Both the position numbers and the translations under genes were made by a program. From positions 1 through 39,460 of IMG/VR virus record IMGVR_UViG_3300050821_004201: 39,460 nt of DNA; one strand, written 5' to 3'. Below the pieces are notes generated by a model that was given only the letters and a program-made list of their open reading frames with translations, searched no databases and was not told the DNA's origin. Shown in pieces: positions 20,761 to 29,087 of the stretch. Position 1 is the stretch's first letter. Every line of letters begins with the position of its first letter. The DNA is from a virus.

Positions 20761-20837
20761 AAGGTTGGATTTGTACTATGTGTAAACGCTGGAACGAAAG
20801 TTGGTGGCCAACCTGCAAGCGGTGCGGACACAGTTAA
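20757..20837 (+). CDS. 26-residue zinc-ribbon peptide
   Basis: A 26-residue peptide with two CxxC pairs (ICTMCKRW and TCKRCGHS), the minimum for a zinc knuckle. Its TAA at 20835-20837 overlaps the minus-strand TAA of the primase gene in the palindrome TTAA. It closes the chain of overlapping tiny genes. The four Cys in this spacing are unlikely to be chance. Confidence 0.55.
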   Translation: MKGWICTMCKRWNESWWPTCKRCGHS

Positions 20838-22627
20838 GAAGGGTTAAGCATCCATCGCCATTCTTTTTTCTTGCCGTCCCTGGTGGTCCGTGAGGCTATC
20901 AGGGACGCATATTTTGCCGAGCGGTGACTATCCGACAGCGTTTTAATCATCCGTCCGACTATATCATCCGTCGCATTTGGCCCGCACAGATTTTCTGCCA
21001 TTACCGCGTCCGTCGATCCCTTCTCCCACGTCCTGATATCGTGGCGCTCCAGGTAGGATTTGATCCGATACTTCAGCTCGAATACGCTCTCGTCCGACTG
21101 ATCCTGCACCTTGCGCTTGACCTCGGCTGGACCGAGCTTGCGTGGCACTGGTACACCTTCGGGATCGTAGCCATAGACGACCGAGTGACCGTCCTCGCCA
21201 TCTTTCATCCATTTGCACGTTAAGTTAATCGTGTGAGCCTCCTTATTGTGCTCCGCGATCAGCACGCCGTCCGCTGCGTCCTCAAACCCGTGATGACCGC
21301 TGATCCCTTTCTCCCGGTCCTTGCCCAGGTGCGCCGGTATGATCACCAGCCCGTCGATTTCCTTTGCGATACGCCCCAATAGCCCGTTTGCGGTAAGCTG
21401 TGCGCTCGCCTCGGGTGCATGGGTATTGATGCCTGCCATTGCCGTTTGCAGCGTGTCGATAACAACGATATTGGCACCGAGATCCTTGCAAGTTTGAATA
21501 AAATCGTCGATGTCTGCTACACCAGCACAGACCATCGGCACCGCGGATATAGTGGTCCAGCGCCCTCGGAGATCAGCCGTCCCTAATCCATGTGCGGCTG
21601 CGTGAGCGGGAACTCGGAGCGTCTTGACACCGTTCGCCCCCTCCCCTACCGCATACACCACCTTAGCTTCGCCTTCGACCATCGCGGCCATGCTGAGCGA
21701 GATCGCAAGCCCGGTCTTATGCTGACCCTTGCCGCCGCCGAGAAGCAGCAAACCGTGCTTCGGGAGCATCTTGTCAGCGTCCCAGAACTCGACCGGTGGC
21801 GCTTGCTCGTCTTCGTCAGGGAATGACCAGGTAAACCGGCTCTTGCGCTTTGGCAGGGCTGGGAGTGCAGCGGCGAACGCTTCTTGGCTAGTTCCTGGTG
21901 ATGGCGCATCCCGACCCGGCTCAACCTGTCCGAATTTGAGGGCGTTGTCTAGCTTCGCCTCTATCGTCTCATCGTCCCATTGATCGGCAAAGTCCCGCTG
22001 CCACCATTGCCAAGCCTCCGTCGCCTGGTTTTTACTGAGCGCGAAGTCGCGAACCACCTTGGCCGCGATGATCCACCCATCTGTGTCTTCAGGCTGGTTG
22101 CCTAGCCATGTCCAAGCGCGTTCGACTGCCTCTGTCCCTGCATTCGGGTTGTCCTCGATTGGCTCCGCTTGCCGCTCCTCGCGCTCGTTCAGCCGCTCCG
22201 CAGCCCAATCTGGAAAGTCCACAGGCTCACGGCCGTCGAGCACATGGTAGCCTGGTGAGGGAGGCACAAGCACGTAGCCATTGGCCGATCGCACGTCGAT
22301 GCCCGGCGCCCATTTACCATTGCCAAACTCTTGCCAGCTTCGGTAGTAGCGATGTAATCCACCGCTTGGGGTGCGAACGGTGTAGGTCTCCGGCAATTCT
22401 GGCTCATGCGCCTTGTCTTCATCGATGATCACAAAGCCAGCGTCAACCGGCCGCACACCGATCGAATACTGACCATCCTTAAAATACCGATCGATCAGAG
22501 TTGTATCGAGCGTCCGCCCGTGGTAGCCCTTGGCTATGACTGGCAGCTTATCCGGCCAATGACGGCATGGGGTGACAGGGGTTTCCTCGGCAGCTAGGCG
22601 CCGCGCCTCTGCATGTAGGGGGTGCAT
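20834..22627 (-). CDS. Primase-polymerase fused to RepA-type helicase
   Basis: This is a 597-residue protein if started at ATG 22625-22627; a TTG 20 codons earlier is open. Residues 1-140 are a prim-pol domain: FVIIDED (65-71) for metal, TPSGGLHRYY (86-95) and DVRSANGYVLVPPS (111-124). Residues about 290-500 are a RecA-like helicase: a Walker A variant GGGKGQHKTG (297-306, His where Gly is usual), Walker B NIVVIDT (386-392) and PAHLGKDREKGISG. It would prime and unwind at the fork. It is the only minus-strand gene in the early block and converges on the tiny-gene chain. The C-terminal 100 residues may be a winged-helix region. Confidence 0.85.
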   Translation of the reverse strand: MHPLHAEARRLAAEETPVTPCRHWPDKLPVIAKGYHGRTLDTTLIDRYFKDGQYSIGVRPVDAGFVIIDEDKAHEPELPETYTVRTPSGGLHRYYRSWQEFGNGKWAPGIDVRSANGYVLVPPSPGYHVLDGREPVDFPDWAAERLNEREERQAEPIEDNPNAGTEAVERAWTWLGNQPEDTDGWIIAAKVVRDFALSKNQATEAWQWWQRDFADQWDDETIEAKLDNALKFGQVEPGRDAPSPGTSQEAFAAALPALPKRKSRFTWSFPDEDEQAPPVEFWDADKMLPKHGLLLLGGGKGQHKTGLAISLSMAAMVEGEAKVVYAVGEGANGVKTLRVPAHAAAHGLGTADLRGRWTTISAVPMVCAGVADIDDFIQTCKDLGANIVVIDTLQTAMAGINTHAPEASAQLTANGLLGRIAKEIDGLVIIPAHLGKDREKGISGHHGFEDAADGVLIAEHNKEAHTINLTCKWMKDGEDGHSVVYGYDPEGVPVPRKLGPAEVKRKVQDQSDESVFELKYRIKSYLERHDIRTWEKGSTDAVMAENLCGPNATDDIVGRMIKTLSDSHRSAKYASLIASRTTRDGKKKEWRWMLNPS

Positions 22628-22636
22628 ACGTACCCG

Positions 22637-22665
22637 ATTATATGTAGGAGTGGTCGCGGTCCTAA
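22637..22665 (-). promoter_or_regulatory. Candidate primase promoter, nearly leaderless
   Basis: On the minus strand a perfect TATAAT (22637-22642) lies 9 bases before the chosen ATG, with TTAGGA (22660-22665) at 17-base spacing. Transcription would start only a few bases before the ATG. The divergent gene at 22708 begins 80 bases away, so the control region is very short and may be shared. Confidence 0.42.
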
Positions 22666-22707
22666 CACATATTGTTACAAAACACAAGCTAAAGGAGTAG
22701 GTTAACT

Positions 22708-22998
22708 ATGACTAGTCCATATCTCCGACAGGAGCTTAACCATACGCCGGCCTTCGTCGAGGCTCACCGTAGATCCCGCGCGGATACGCCAGCCATAGTC
22801 ATAGCCGAAGCGTCAAAGTTTGCTCAGCACGAGGTACAGCGTGCAGGCATCGACTGGTTTGAAACCTATGACCGGCTGGTGGCTGAGTGGTCCGCACAGC
22901 AGGCCAAGAAGGAGCGGAGCGAGCTGGTATCCTGCTTGCTTATCTACGCTTTGGACTGGGTTTCTGCGGGTTTCGCGGTGGTCGACGCCTGCTGTTAA
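22708..22998 (+). CDS. Early protein, unknown (96 residues)
   Basis: This is a 96-residue protein with AAAGGAG about ten bases upstream. It is helical (FVEAHRRSRADTPAIVIAEASKFAQHEV, FETYDRLVAEWSAQQAKKERSELVSCLLIYALDW), and the end (VSAGFAVVDACC) is hydrophobic. It is divergent from the primase gene. Unknown family. Confidence 0.6.
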   Translation: MTSPYLRQELNHTPAFVEAHRRSRADTPAIVIAEASKFAQHEVQRAGIDWFETYDRLVAEWSAQQAKKERSELVSCLLIYALDWVSAGFAVVDACC

Positions 22999-23066
22999 CG
23001 ACGATATACAAATTGTTACCTAATCCCTGTTGACATATCGTCAAAACGCCGTCAAAGATCCCCCAG

Positions 23067-23083
23067 GCACGACGACATCGTGC
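23067..23083 (+). other. Small hairpin in a gene-free gap
   Basis: GCACGA (23067-23072) pairs with TCGTGC (23078-23083). A TTGACA lies upstream at about 23031 without a good -10. The gap 22999-23104 may thus hold a promoter and leader for the next genes. Confidence 0.35.
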
Positions 23084-23104
23084 TTAACATGGAGACCTCC
23101 CCCG

Positions 23105-23446
23105 ATGAGTAGATCACTTAGAGCAATCCCTAGCGCGATGCAGACCCTAGAGCGTCACCCGGTTGCCCGCCAAGCCCCCGCTGGCCCAACCCTTGATCCG
23201 CGCGAGGACCAGAAGCGCAAAAACTTCAAGCGTATCCTTCAGCCGCGGATGCGTACCGTGATCAAGGATATGAAGTTGCTTCACCCACTCGCCGACAAAC
23301 AGCGCTATGGCAACCCGCTATGGGACCAGGACGCGGAGAAGATTTACAACCAGCTCCTCGATGCTGTCGAAGAAGTTGCGCAGTTATTCAAGCATGGCCG
23401 TGGGGCCGCTGGCGACTGGGAACTCGACGCAGAGCCTACGGAGTGA
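23105..23446 (+). CDS. Unknown basic protein (113 residues)
   Basis: This is a 113-residue protein from the ATG at 23105, with GGAG ten bases upstream. An N-terminal basic, Pro-rich region (MSRSLRAIPSAMQTLERHPVARQAPAGP) leads to KRKNFKRILQPRMRTVIKDMKLLHPLADKQRYGNPLW and an acidic end. Probably a DNA- or RNA-interacting early protein, from its charge only. Confidence 0.58.
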   Translation: MSRSLRAIPSAMQTLERHPVARQAPAGPTLDPREDQKRKNFKRILQPRMRTVIKDMKLLHPLADKQRYGNPLWDQDAEKIYNQLLDAVEEVAQLFKHGRGAAGDWELDAEPTE

Positions 23447-23449
23447 AAC

Positions 23450-23566
23450 ATGGAACATGATAAAGAATGCCGGTGCGATGAGTGTGTGGTGAAGGATACG
23501 GCGGCCATCCACGAGGCCCAAGAGGCAGAGATGCGCCGGGATCTTGAAAAGAACCCTCCAGAGTAG
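23450..23566 (+). CDS. 38-residue Cys-containing peptide
   Basis: A 38-residue peptide three bases after the previous stop. It starts MEHDKECRCDECVV with a CxCxxC cluster and is then a charged helix (HEAQEAEMRRDLEKN). A metal site is possible. The upstream GGAG (part of the GGAGTGAAAC context) gives a reasonable ribosome site. Confidence 0.5.
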   Translation: MEHDKECRCDECVVKDTAAIHEAQEAEMRRDLEKNPPE

Positions 23567-23569
23567 ATA

Positions 23570-23620
23570 AAATTGTAGGTAATATAGGACGGCTAGAAGA
23601 CGCTTACAATTTAACCTACA
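23570..23620 (+). promoter_or_regulatory. Overlapping inverted repeats in an AT-rich gap
   Basis: AAATTGTA (23570-23577) matches TACAATTT (23605-23612), and TGTAGGT (23574-23580) matches ACCTACA (23614-23620). The two pairings overlap and exclude each other. The region 23567-23634 is AT-rich and without gene. It may be a promoter with operator or a two-state RNA leader. A further TGTGGG/CCCACA pairing lies at about 23634-23675. Confidence 0.35.
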
Positions 23621-23634
23621 TACCACTTGCAATT

Positions 23635-23868
23635 GTGGGGGTGCTCAGTGTATGGGTATCCCCACATTCATTGTGGGTGGTGTCAGTGATCTACAACACA
23701 GAACGATCGGTCTGGCGCTTAAAGCTGCTGATGGTGGCGGCAAGAAGACAGCGCATCGTCGGCGATTATAGCCCGGAAAATTGGGATTGGCCGGTGTTCA
23801 ACTATCCCGAGCCAGTTCCCCAGCGCCCGCCACTCCCTCTCTTAGAGAGGGACAAAGCCAATGGCTAG
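23635..23868 (+). CDS. Unknown early protein, start uncertain (77 residues or fewer)
   Basis: The frame runs from GTG at 23635 to TAG at 23868 and overlaps the next gene by eight bases. Only the last half (RRQRIVGDYSPENWDWPVFNYPEPVPQRPPLPLLERDKANG) looks convincing as protein. The N-terminal part, before about 23685, may be untranslated. GTG at 23685 or ATG at 23730 are alternative starts. Pro-rich C-terminus; no known family. Confidence 0.45.
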   Translation: MGVLSVWVSPHSLWVVSVIYNTERSVWRLKLLMVAARRQRIVGDYSPENWDWPVFNYPEPVPQRPPLPLLERDKANG

Positions 23869-24103
23869 GGGTAAGACCTGGCTTGGCCGTGGCGCTCGTG
23901 GCCCAGCGTCGCATAATCGCGCAACCTGCCTATGCAAATCCTGCTCCAATCGCCGACAGATGGGGGCAACCAATGTCCTCGTCGACAAGGCGAAGGTTCC
24001 TGGCACTGCGATCCTCGACCGCGACGCGGATGCCTTTTTGGAGGATTTTTTGGGTCGCGACGACATCCTACGGGACCTCGGTATTAAGGAGTTCGGCTGG
24101 TGA
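23861..24103 (+). CDS. Early protein, unknown (80 residues)
   Basis: This is an 80-residue protein. A basic, Gly-rich N-terminus (ARGKTWLGRGARGPASHNRATC) is followed by a CxCxxC group (TCLCKSCSNRRQMG) and an acidic helix (DRDADAFLEDFLGRDDILRDLG). A zinc-binding nucleic-acid contact is possible. It overlaps the next gene by four bases. Confidence 0.55.
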   Translation: MARGKTWLGRGARGPASHNRATCLCKSCSNRRQMGATNVLVDKAKVPGTAILDRDADAFLEDFLGRDDILRDLGIKEFGW

Positions 24104-24207
24104 GTAAGTGGTTTTTAAATCTGGATGACACGTCGGCGGCGGTTGTCATTATGTTCGTCCTCTTCTTCGGAGGTCTCCTCGTTGGCTTTGTGATGGGGAA
24201 GATCTGA
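24100..24207 (+). CDS. 35-residue membrane peptide, GTG start
   Basis: A 35-residue peptide from GTG in a GTGA overlap with the preceding gene, ending in a 1-base overlap with the next ATG. The span is VVIMFVLFFGGLLVGFVMG after a charged MSKWFLNLDDTSA. It belongs to the set of tiny membrane genes in this genome. Confidence 0.55.
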   Translation: MSKWFLNLDDTSAAVVIMFVLFFGGLLVGFVMGKI

Positions 24208-24482
24208 TGGCAATCGAGAAAGACTTGCTCGACTTCTATCGGGCCGGGGTTCAGAAAGTATGTGACAACGGCACCTGGGGCGACACGTTCTACATCTTCG
24301 AATGCAATGGCAAGCTCATGTCCACCAACAATAAGAGCGGTGGCGTGGGTACCCTGATCGCGACGGTTACCTCTGATCGCAAGGGGGATGCTACCGAGGA
24401 CGCCCGTGGCAACGAGATTTTCTCCCACGCTGAGCCGGCTGAGTATGCCACTCCATCAGGCGACGGGACAGGCAAGCTGTGA
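24207..24482 (+). CDS. Early protein, unknown (91 residues)
   Basis: This is a 91-residue protein starting on the last base of the previous stop. Features: MAIEKDLLDFYRAGVQKVCDNGTWGDTFYIFECNGKL and NNKSGGVGTLIATVTSDRKGDATED. It is a small mixed alpha/beta protein. No family is recognised. Confidence 0.58.
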   Translation: MAIEKDLLDFYRAGVQKVCDNGTWGDTFYIFECNGKLMSTNNKSGGVGTLIATVTSDRKGDATEDARGNEIFSHAEPAEYATPSGDGTGKL

Positions 24483-24598
24483 CCCCACTACATGAGCAGA
24501 TCGCAGCGGCTCTTAAGTGGCTGCTGACCCGTGAACAGACCCAAGTTGTGGCCGAGGTTGTAGCCACTCTGAAGGACGCCCTTGCATCAACCGTGTGA
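24479..24598 (+). CDS. 39-residue helical peptide, GTG start
   Basis: A 39-residue peptide in a GTGA overlap. It is an amphipathic helix throughout (TPLHEQIAAALKWLLTREQTQ, then VVAEVVATLKDALAS). Unknown role. Overlap and composition are the evidence. Confidence 0.5.
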   Translation: MTPLHEQIAAALKWLLTREQTQVVAEVVATLKDALASTV

Positions 24599-24634
24599 AA
24601 CCTGCCACTTGTGGCACTATGAGGGAGATAGGCA

Positions 24635-26269
24635 ATGCAGCTCGATTATCACCCTCAGACCAAGGCTTACACCCTTATGGTGCCGCGCGGGGCTTCACCT
24701 TCACCACAGGAGATTATGCGTGATTACGGTTTTGATTACTCACTCCCGAGATCATCGCCCGATCTGGCGTGCCTCTATACATTTGAGCCGTACACCGCCG
24801 CATCTTTTGGTAACGTGGGGAGCCCAACTGCCCTATCGTCTCTTGGACCTATCCTTACCCAAGTGGCTGCGTCGTGGGCTGATACTTATAGCGGTACTCG
24901 GCTTGACATGCCTGCTGATCAAGAGCTGTCCCCCTATCAATCCGCAGGTGTTAGATATGCTCTCGACCGCACCAATACTCTGATTGGAGACCCCCCTGGA
25001 TTAGGTAAGACCATGCAGGCGGTCGTCGTCGCGAATGAACTGCGGGCCAAATCGGTCCTGGTCATTTGTCCGGCGGCGATCCGGCAGCAATGGGCTAAAC
25101 AGATCCTGAAATGGTCCACCCTCTCTCCGATCACCATACACGTAGTAGACCACGGAGGTAGAGGGTGGAACCCCACAGCACATTACACGGTGACCAGTTA
25201 TGAACTCGCCCGATCTCCTGGAGTTGGTGCAGCTCTCGCGTCTGGACGGTACGACCTCCTCATCCTCGACGAAGCACACTACCTCAAAACCATTGACAGT
25301 GGCCGTACTCGCGCCGTGTTCGGTGGAGGAAGGGAGCGCGCGTTCGCTCCTCTCGCGTCTCGATGCGATCATATCCTCGCCCTTACTGGCACGCCTCTCC
25401 CCAACCGTCCGCGCGAGGCTTACACCCTTGCTAGAGGATTGTGTCACGACGCTATTGACTGGATGTCCGAGGAAAAGTTCCGCGAACGGTTCAACCCCAG
25501 CAAGCGAATAACCGGCACCCGTAATGACGGATCATCCTACACCTATATCGACGAGCGCACCGGCCGACAGAACGAGCTTGGCAACCGGCTCCGCGCAAAC
25601 CTTATGGTGCGTCGTGACAAGCGAGCGGTATTACCGCAGCTCAAACTTCCGGTATACGATTTGGTGTACGCAGAGGACACGGGGGCAGTTAAAGCTGCCC
25701 TCCAGGCTGAGCGTTTGCTGGACATTGACCCGGATAACTTGGCGGGCGCTAACGCGGATGTACTCGGACAAGCGGCCACCGTCAGAAGGTTGATGGGGGT
25801 TGCGCTAGCCCCACACGCAGCCGCCTATGTAGAGACACTCCTACGCTCAGGTGTCGAAAAGTGTCTCCTGTTCGCATGGCATAAAGAGGTACTAGACACC
25901 CTACAGAAGACCCTTGACAGGTGGGGGGTTGTGAGAGTAGACGGGTCAACCAGTGCGGCGGGTAGAGCCCGAGCCATTGAGAGGTTTATCAATGACCCCA
26001 GAGTTCGCATCCTCGAAGGAAACCACCTTGCCCTCGGAACGGGCACAGACGGCCTCCAAGATGTTTGCAACAATGCAGTCCTCGCTGAAGCATCTTGGGT
26101 TTCAGGCGACAATCAACAGTGTTTCGATCGCCTCTATCGGATCGGACAAACCCGTAGCGTACAAGGTGACATCATCGTTGCGCGCAATTCCTACGCCGAG
26201 AAGGTGGTGGCCCGCGCGCTCAGTAAGTTAGGCAACATACACAAGGTTTTAGATAGGAGAGCAGCATGA
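24635..26269 (+). CDS. SNF2-family helicase (DEAH box)
   Basis: This is a 544-residue protein with GGGAG upstream. Superfamily 2 motifs are clear: Walker A GDPPGLGKTMQ (118-128), VICPAAIRQQW (143-153), DEAH (212-215), ALTGTPLPNRP, and motif VI with FDRLYRIGQTRSV near residue 515. The RIGQ signature and the LTGTPLPN block are typical of SNF2 enzymes of the SMARCAL1-like phage type. It should move on double-stranded DNA and help replication, fork remodelling or recombination. Codons here are less GC-rich at the third position than in the structural genes. It overlaps the next small gene by four bases. Confidence 0.88.
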   Translation: MQLDYHPQTKAYTLMVPRGASPSPQEIMRDYGFDYSLPRSSPDLACLYTFEPYTAASFGNVGSPTALSSLGPILTQVAASWADTYSGTRLDMPADQELSPYQSAGVRYALDRTNTLIGDPPGLGKTMQAVVVANELRAKSVLVICPAAIRQQWAKQILKWSTLSPITIHVVDHGGRGWNPTAHYTVTSYELARSPGVGAALASGRYDLLILDEAHYLKTIDSGRTRAVFGGGRERAFAPLASRCDHILALTGTPLPNRPREAYTLARGLCHDAIDWMSEEKFRERFNPSKRITGTRNDGSSYTYIDERTGRQNELGNRLRANLMVRRDKRAVLPQLKLPVYDLVYAEDTGAVKAALQAERLLDIDPDNLAGANADVLGQAATVRRLMGVALAPHAAAYVETLLRSGVEKCLLFAWHKEVLDTLQKTLDRWGVVRVDGSTSAAGRARAIERFINDPRVRILEGNHLALGTGTDGLQDVCNNAVLAEASWVSGDNQQCFDRLYRIGQTRSVQGDIIVARNSYAEKVVARALSKLGNIHKVLDRRAA

Positions 26270-26415
26270 CGTGGGGTGAGTTTAAGGCTGCGGTCGAGCA
26301 GGCCGGCGTTGAGGATGACCACGTGATCAATTACATCGACATGGATTTTAACGTCATTGTCGAATTTAACCGTTCGGATGATGGCGTTGTGTTCTTCCAT
26401 GTGTCAGATTTTTAG
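26266..26415 (+). CDS. Small acidic protein after the helicase (49 residues)
   Basis: A 49-residue frame in ATGA overlap with the helicase gene. It reads MTWGEFKAAVEQAGVEDDHVINYIDMD and FNVIVEFNRSDDGVVFFHVSDF. Small alpha/beta acidic protein with no recognised family. Confidence 0.55.
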   Translation: MTWGEFKAAVEQAGVEDDHVINYIDMDFNVIVEFNRSDDGVVFFHVSDF

Positions 26416-26424
26416 GAGAAAGTG

Positions 26425-26970
26425 ATGGCACAGTTTACAGGCGGTACGGCTCGCTACCTCAAGCGGGTCAAGACGGGTGACTACGAGTACCACGAGGCAG
26501 AGGCGGTTATTAATTGGTCGTCAGATGGTGAGGACGCTGAAGCCACTATGGCCGAAGCCGAGCACCAGGCAGTTGATCAGGTGTTTCGCATGCTTGGAAT
26601 GGGGCCATCTAAGGTCACTTTTGTTGACACTGGTGCCCAGCCTTACGTCAACAGCTCCGAGCCAGTTCCGACAGCCGGCATTCCGCCCAAGATGCGCAGG
26701 AAGGCGAAGGACACCCCAGACCCTTTAGCCGATGCGACTGCGGCTTCCCCCGAGGAGACTGCCCCTTCCACGATCGCCGAAATTACCAATGACGAACTGA
26801 AGACCCTGGTGAACCAGACAAACGAGCGTGTCGAGAACCCGCTTGCTATTCGCACACTAATAGCTGAGTTCGCCGGCCCAATACCCAAGAAGGTTTACGA
26901 CATTCCGCAGGCGGACCGCCCGGCCTTTGTCGAGGCCCTTAAGGCAGTTCCGAAGTTAGTCGTGTCGTGA
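26425..26970 (+). CDS. Unknown replication-block protein (181 residues)
   Basis: This is a 181-residue protein from the ATG at 26425, with AGGAG at 26414-26418. The N-terminal 70 residues are an alpha/beta domain (ARYLKRVKTGDYEYHEAEAVINWSSDGED, then HQAVDQVFRMLG). A Pro/Ala/Glu-rich linker (80-120) precedes a helical C-terminus (IAEITNDELKTLVNQTNERVENPLAIRTLIAEFAG). It overlaps the nuclease gene by four bases and often accompanies it in such phages, as far as I recall. It may be a recombination cofactor. Confidence 0.6.
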   Translation: MAQFTGGTARYLKRVKTGDYEYHEAEAVINWSSDGEDAEATMAEAEHQAVDQVFRMLGMGPSKVTFVDTGAQPYVNSSEPVPTAGIPPKMRRKAKDTPDPLADATAASPEETAPSTIAEITNDELKTLVNQTNERVENPLAIRTLIAEFAGPIPKKVYDIPQADRPAFVEALKAVPKLVVS

Positions 26971-28211
26971 CAGAGCTAGCAGCCCGCACCGTAGAGCCTG
27001 GGGAAACCTGGGCTTTTACGGAGCACCGCACGATGGCCGAGGTCATTACTGCGGAGATCCCCGCGGGCCACAGCTACACGGGCGGCTCGGGGATGGAGGC
27101 TTGGGAAAAATGCGTTGGCCAAGCTGATTTGCGCCGGGAGTTCGAGCTTAACTACAAGAAAAACGAGAGCGAGTATGCCCGCGAAGGGAGTGCTGCTCAC
27201 GAGATGGGCGCCAAGGGACTGACAACCGGAGCCGACACCTGGGAACTGATCCCCGAAGAGTTCCGCGGGTTTAAGCTAAACACTGAGCAGGCATTACACG
27301 TCCAGTCATATATCGATTTCGTCCGCGATCGGTACGCTGCCCTCGTTGAGCAGTATGGTTCGTGCGAGATGTTCGTTGAACAGCGGATGGTGGGGGATGA
27401 CCCGTGGATTTATGGCACCGTGGATTGTCTACTGATCGCGGGCGACACGGGCGAGATGATTGACTTCAAGTTCGGCATTGGCATCTCTATCGATGTCGAG
27501 TGGAACAAACAGGAGATGTATTATGCTCACATGGCACAACTCAAACACCCGCAAGTCAGACGGTGGAAGCTCTGGATCATACAGCCCCGCGGTCATCACC
27601 GACGTGGCCCGGAGAGGGACTGGGACATTACAAGTGACGATCTACAGTTCTGGGCAGACACTTACCTTTATCCTGCCGTGGAGCGGGTCCGTGCCGGCGG
27701 TGGGCTCATGCCTGGAGAACATTGTCGATTTTGTGATGTCAAGCCTGCCTGCCCTGCCCTCCACGCCCTAGCCAGAGCTGCCTTTGAGTATGACGTACAG
27801 CAACTAGCTGACGCATCTAACCAACAGCTTGGGCTCCTGGTAGGTATGGTCGAAGGGCTTAAGCATTTTTACAATGCAATCCAGGCTGAGGCGTTCAAGC
27901 GCAACATGGACAATCAGGTCGTGCCGGGCACCCACCTGGAATACGGCCGGGCGAAGGAACGGGTGTGGAATGACGGCGCCCTCGACGAGCTGCGCAAGAC
28001 TTATGACGACAGTATCATCTTTAGTCGGGAGATGAAAAGCCCCAAGCAGATGGAAGATGCCGGCGCACCCAAGGCTTTAATTAAGAAACTAGCAAACCTG
28101 CCTAGAGGTAAGCTCAAACTTGCCCTATCGAGCAGTGGTGGGACGCCCGTGCGACCACAAACATCTCAGGAGGTGTTTGGTAAAGCACTTGACGCCTACA
28201 ACAATTCGTAG
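26967..28211 (+). CDS. DUF2800 / Cas4-like PD-(D/E)XK nuclease
   Basis: This is a 414-residue protein from a GTG start (GTGA overlap with the previous gene). It carries the RecB-type core: EGSAAHEMG (73-81), GTVDCLLI (150-157, Asp153), MIDFKFG (164-170, Asp166, Lys168) and a later Gln and Tyr (QEMYY). Cys49 together with Cys253, Cys256 and Cys262 (HCRFCDVKPACP) suggests the four-Cys iron-sulfur cluster of Cas4/AddB nucleases. The DUF2800 family lies beside DUF2815 in many phages, as here. It probably acts as the recombination exonuclease. Confidence 0.82.
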   Translation: MTELAARTVEPGETWAFTEHRTMAEVITAEIPAGHSYTGGSGMEAWEKCVGQADLRREFELNYKKNESEYAREGSAAHEMGAKGLTTGADTWELIPEEFRGFKLNTEQALHVQSYIDFVRDRYAALVEQYGSCEMFVEQRMVGDDPWIYGTVDCLLIAGDTGEMIDFKFGIGISIDVEWNKQEMYYAHMAQLKHPQVRRWKLWIIQPRGHHRRGPERDWDITSDDLQFWADTYLYPAVERVRAGGGLMPGEHCRFCDVKPACPALHALARAAFEYDVQQLADASNQQLGLLVGMVEGLKHFYNAIQAEAFKRNMDNQVVPGTHLEYGRAKERVWNDGALDELRKTYDDSIIFSREMKSPKQMEDAGAPKALIKKLANLPRGKLKLALSSSGGTPVRPQTSQEVFGKALDAYNNS

Positions 28212-28251
28212 TAGTACACACATCCGCAAATGTGAAACAAAGGTGATCCAA

Positions 28252-28947
28252 ATGACCGAACCATACTACACGATGCTGTCCCCGGAAGTGCTGATCGACG
28301 GCAACGTGGTGACAGCTAAGCCCTTCAAAGAGGGTGACACCCCGAAGTTCTCGGCTCTGGTCGGGTTCAAGCCTAACTCTGAACCCCTTCTCGACCTGAC
28401 CCGCTCTCTGATCGCCTTTGCCAAAGAGAAGGGCAAGCTCACAGACGCAGATCTGGGTCCGCTCGTGCATCTGGTACGGACTGGCGAAGCTCAGCCCAGT
28501 GCTATCGGGTGGCCTTTGAAGTCTGGCACTGAGAAGGCAGACAGCAAGGTTGTCGAGAAGGAAGAGAAGTTGCAACGCCCGCTGACTGACGATGAAAAGC
28601 GGGACGATCGCCGCGGCTTGGTCATCTTCACAGCACGCACTGTGCATAAGTTCGCACGGTCCATTGTACGCTCGGCTCAGTTTGTCGAGCTGGACGCACC
28701 GGGGCTGGCAATGGCTGAAGATGCCTTCTCGTCGGGCAATAAGGTCATGCTCCAGGTGAAGTGGAACTGGTATCCGAAGAATGGGCTCATCCCGGCCGGC
28801 TGCAATGCCTACCTGGAGAAGCTGGGCTCGGTCGGCGAGAAGGTTCCGTTCAAGAAGGTCTTCGGCGGTGGCAAGTCGTCGCACGATGTCTTCGGCGGCT
28901 ACGTCGGCAAGGCAACAATGGTTGACCCGCTCGCTGGGTTGATCTGA
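28252..28947 (+). CDS. DUF2815 single-stranded DNA-binding protein
   Basis: This is a 231-residue protein from the ATG at 28252, preceded by AAAGGTGAT. Its features match DUF2815 phage SSB-like proteins: FSALVGFKPNSEP early, RRGLVIFTARTVHKFARSI in the middle, GNKVMLQVKWNWYP, and GCNAYLEKLG. Such proteins have an OB-type fold and coat single-stranded DNA. It follows the nuclease, its usual partner, and precedes the polymerase. A long in-frame extension upstream is untranslated in my reading. Confidence 0.8.
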   Translation: MTEPYYTMLSPEVLIDGNVVTAKPFKEGDTPKFSALVGFKPNSEPLLDLTRSLIAFAKEKGKLTDADLGPLVHLVRTGEAQPSAIGWPLKSGTEKADSKVVEKEEKLQRPLTDDEKRDDRRGLVIFTARTVHKFARSIVRSAQFVELDAPGLAMAEDAFSSGNKVMLQVKWNWYPKNGLIPAGCNAYLEKLGSVGEKVPFKKVFGGGKSSHDVFGGYVGKATMVDPLAGLI

Positions 28948-29048
28948 TGACAGGCTTCATCCTCCTGGACATCCTGGCCATAGAGGGGATCATCATTGTC
29001 GCCTTGATCATCATGTTTTTTATTAAGGAACTGTTTTGCGGAGACTGA
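28947..29048 (+). CDS. 33-residue membrane peptide
   Basis: A 33-residue peptide whose ATG shares one base with the SSB stop. It is almost wholly hydrophobic (MTGFILLDILAIEGIIIVALIIMFFIKELFCGD). It can be one long span with a charged end. Confidence 0.55.
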   Translation: MTGFILLDILAIEGIIIVALIIMFFIKELFCGD

Positions 29049-29087
29049 TCTAACCATTCGCGGGTAGGTCTCAAAAGAGGCTCCGCA

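Noticed and set aside
24635-26269. Restriction or defence helicase
   Set aside because: No methylase or nuclease domain is fused or adjacent; the setting is phage replication.
28114-28884. 256-residue minus-strand frame opposite the SSB gene
   Set aside because: Shadow of DUF2815, which has family motifs and a good ribosome site.
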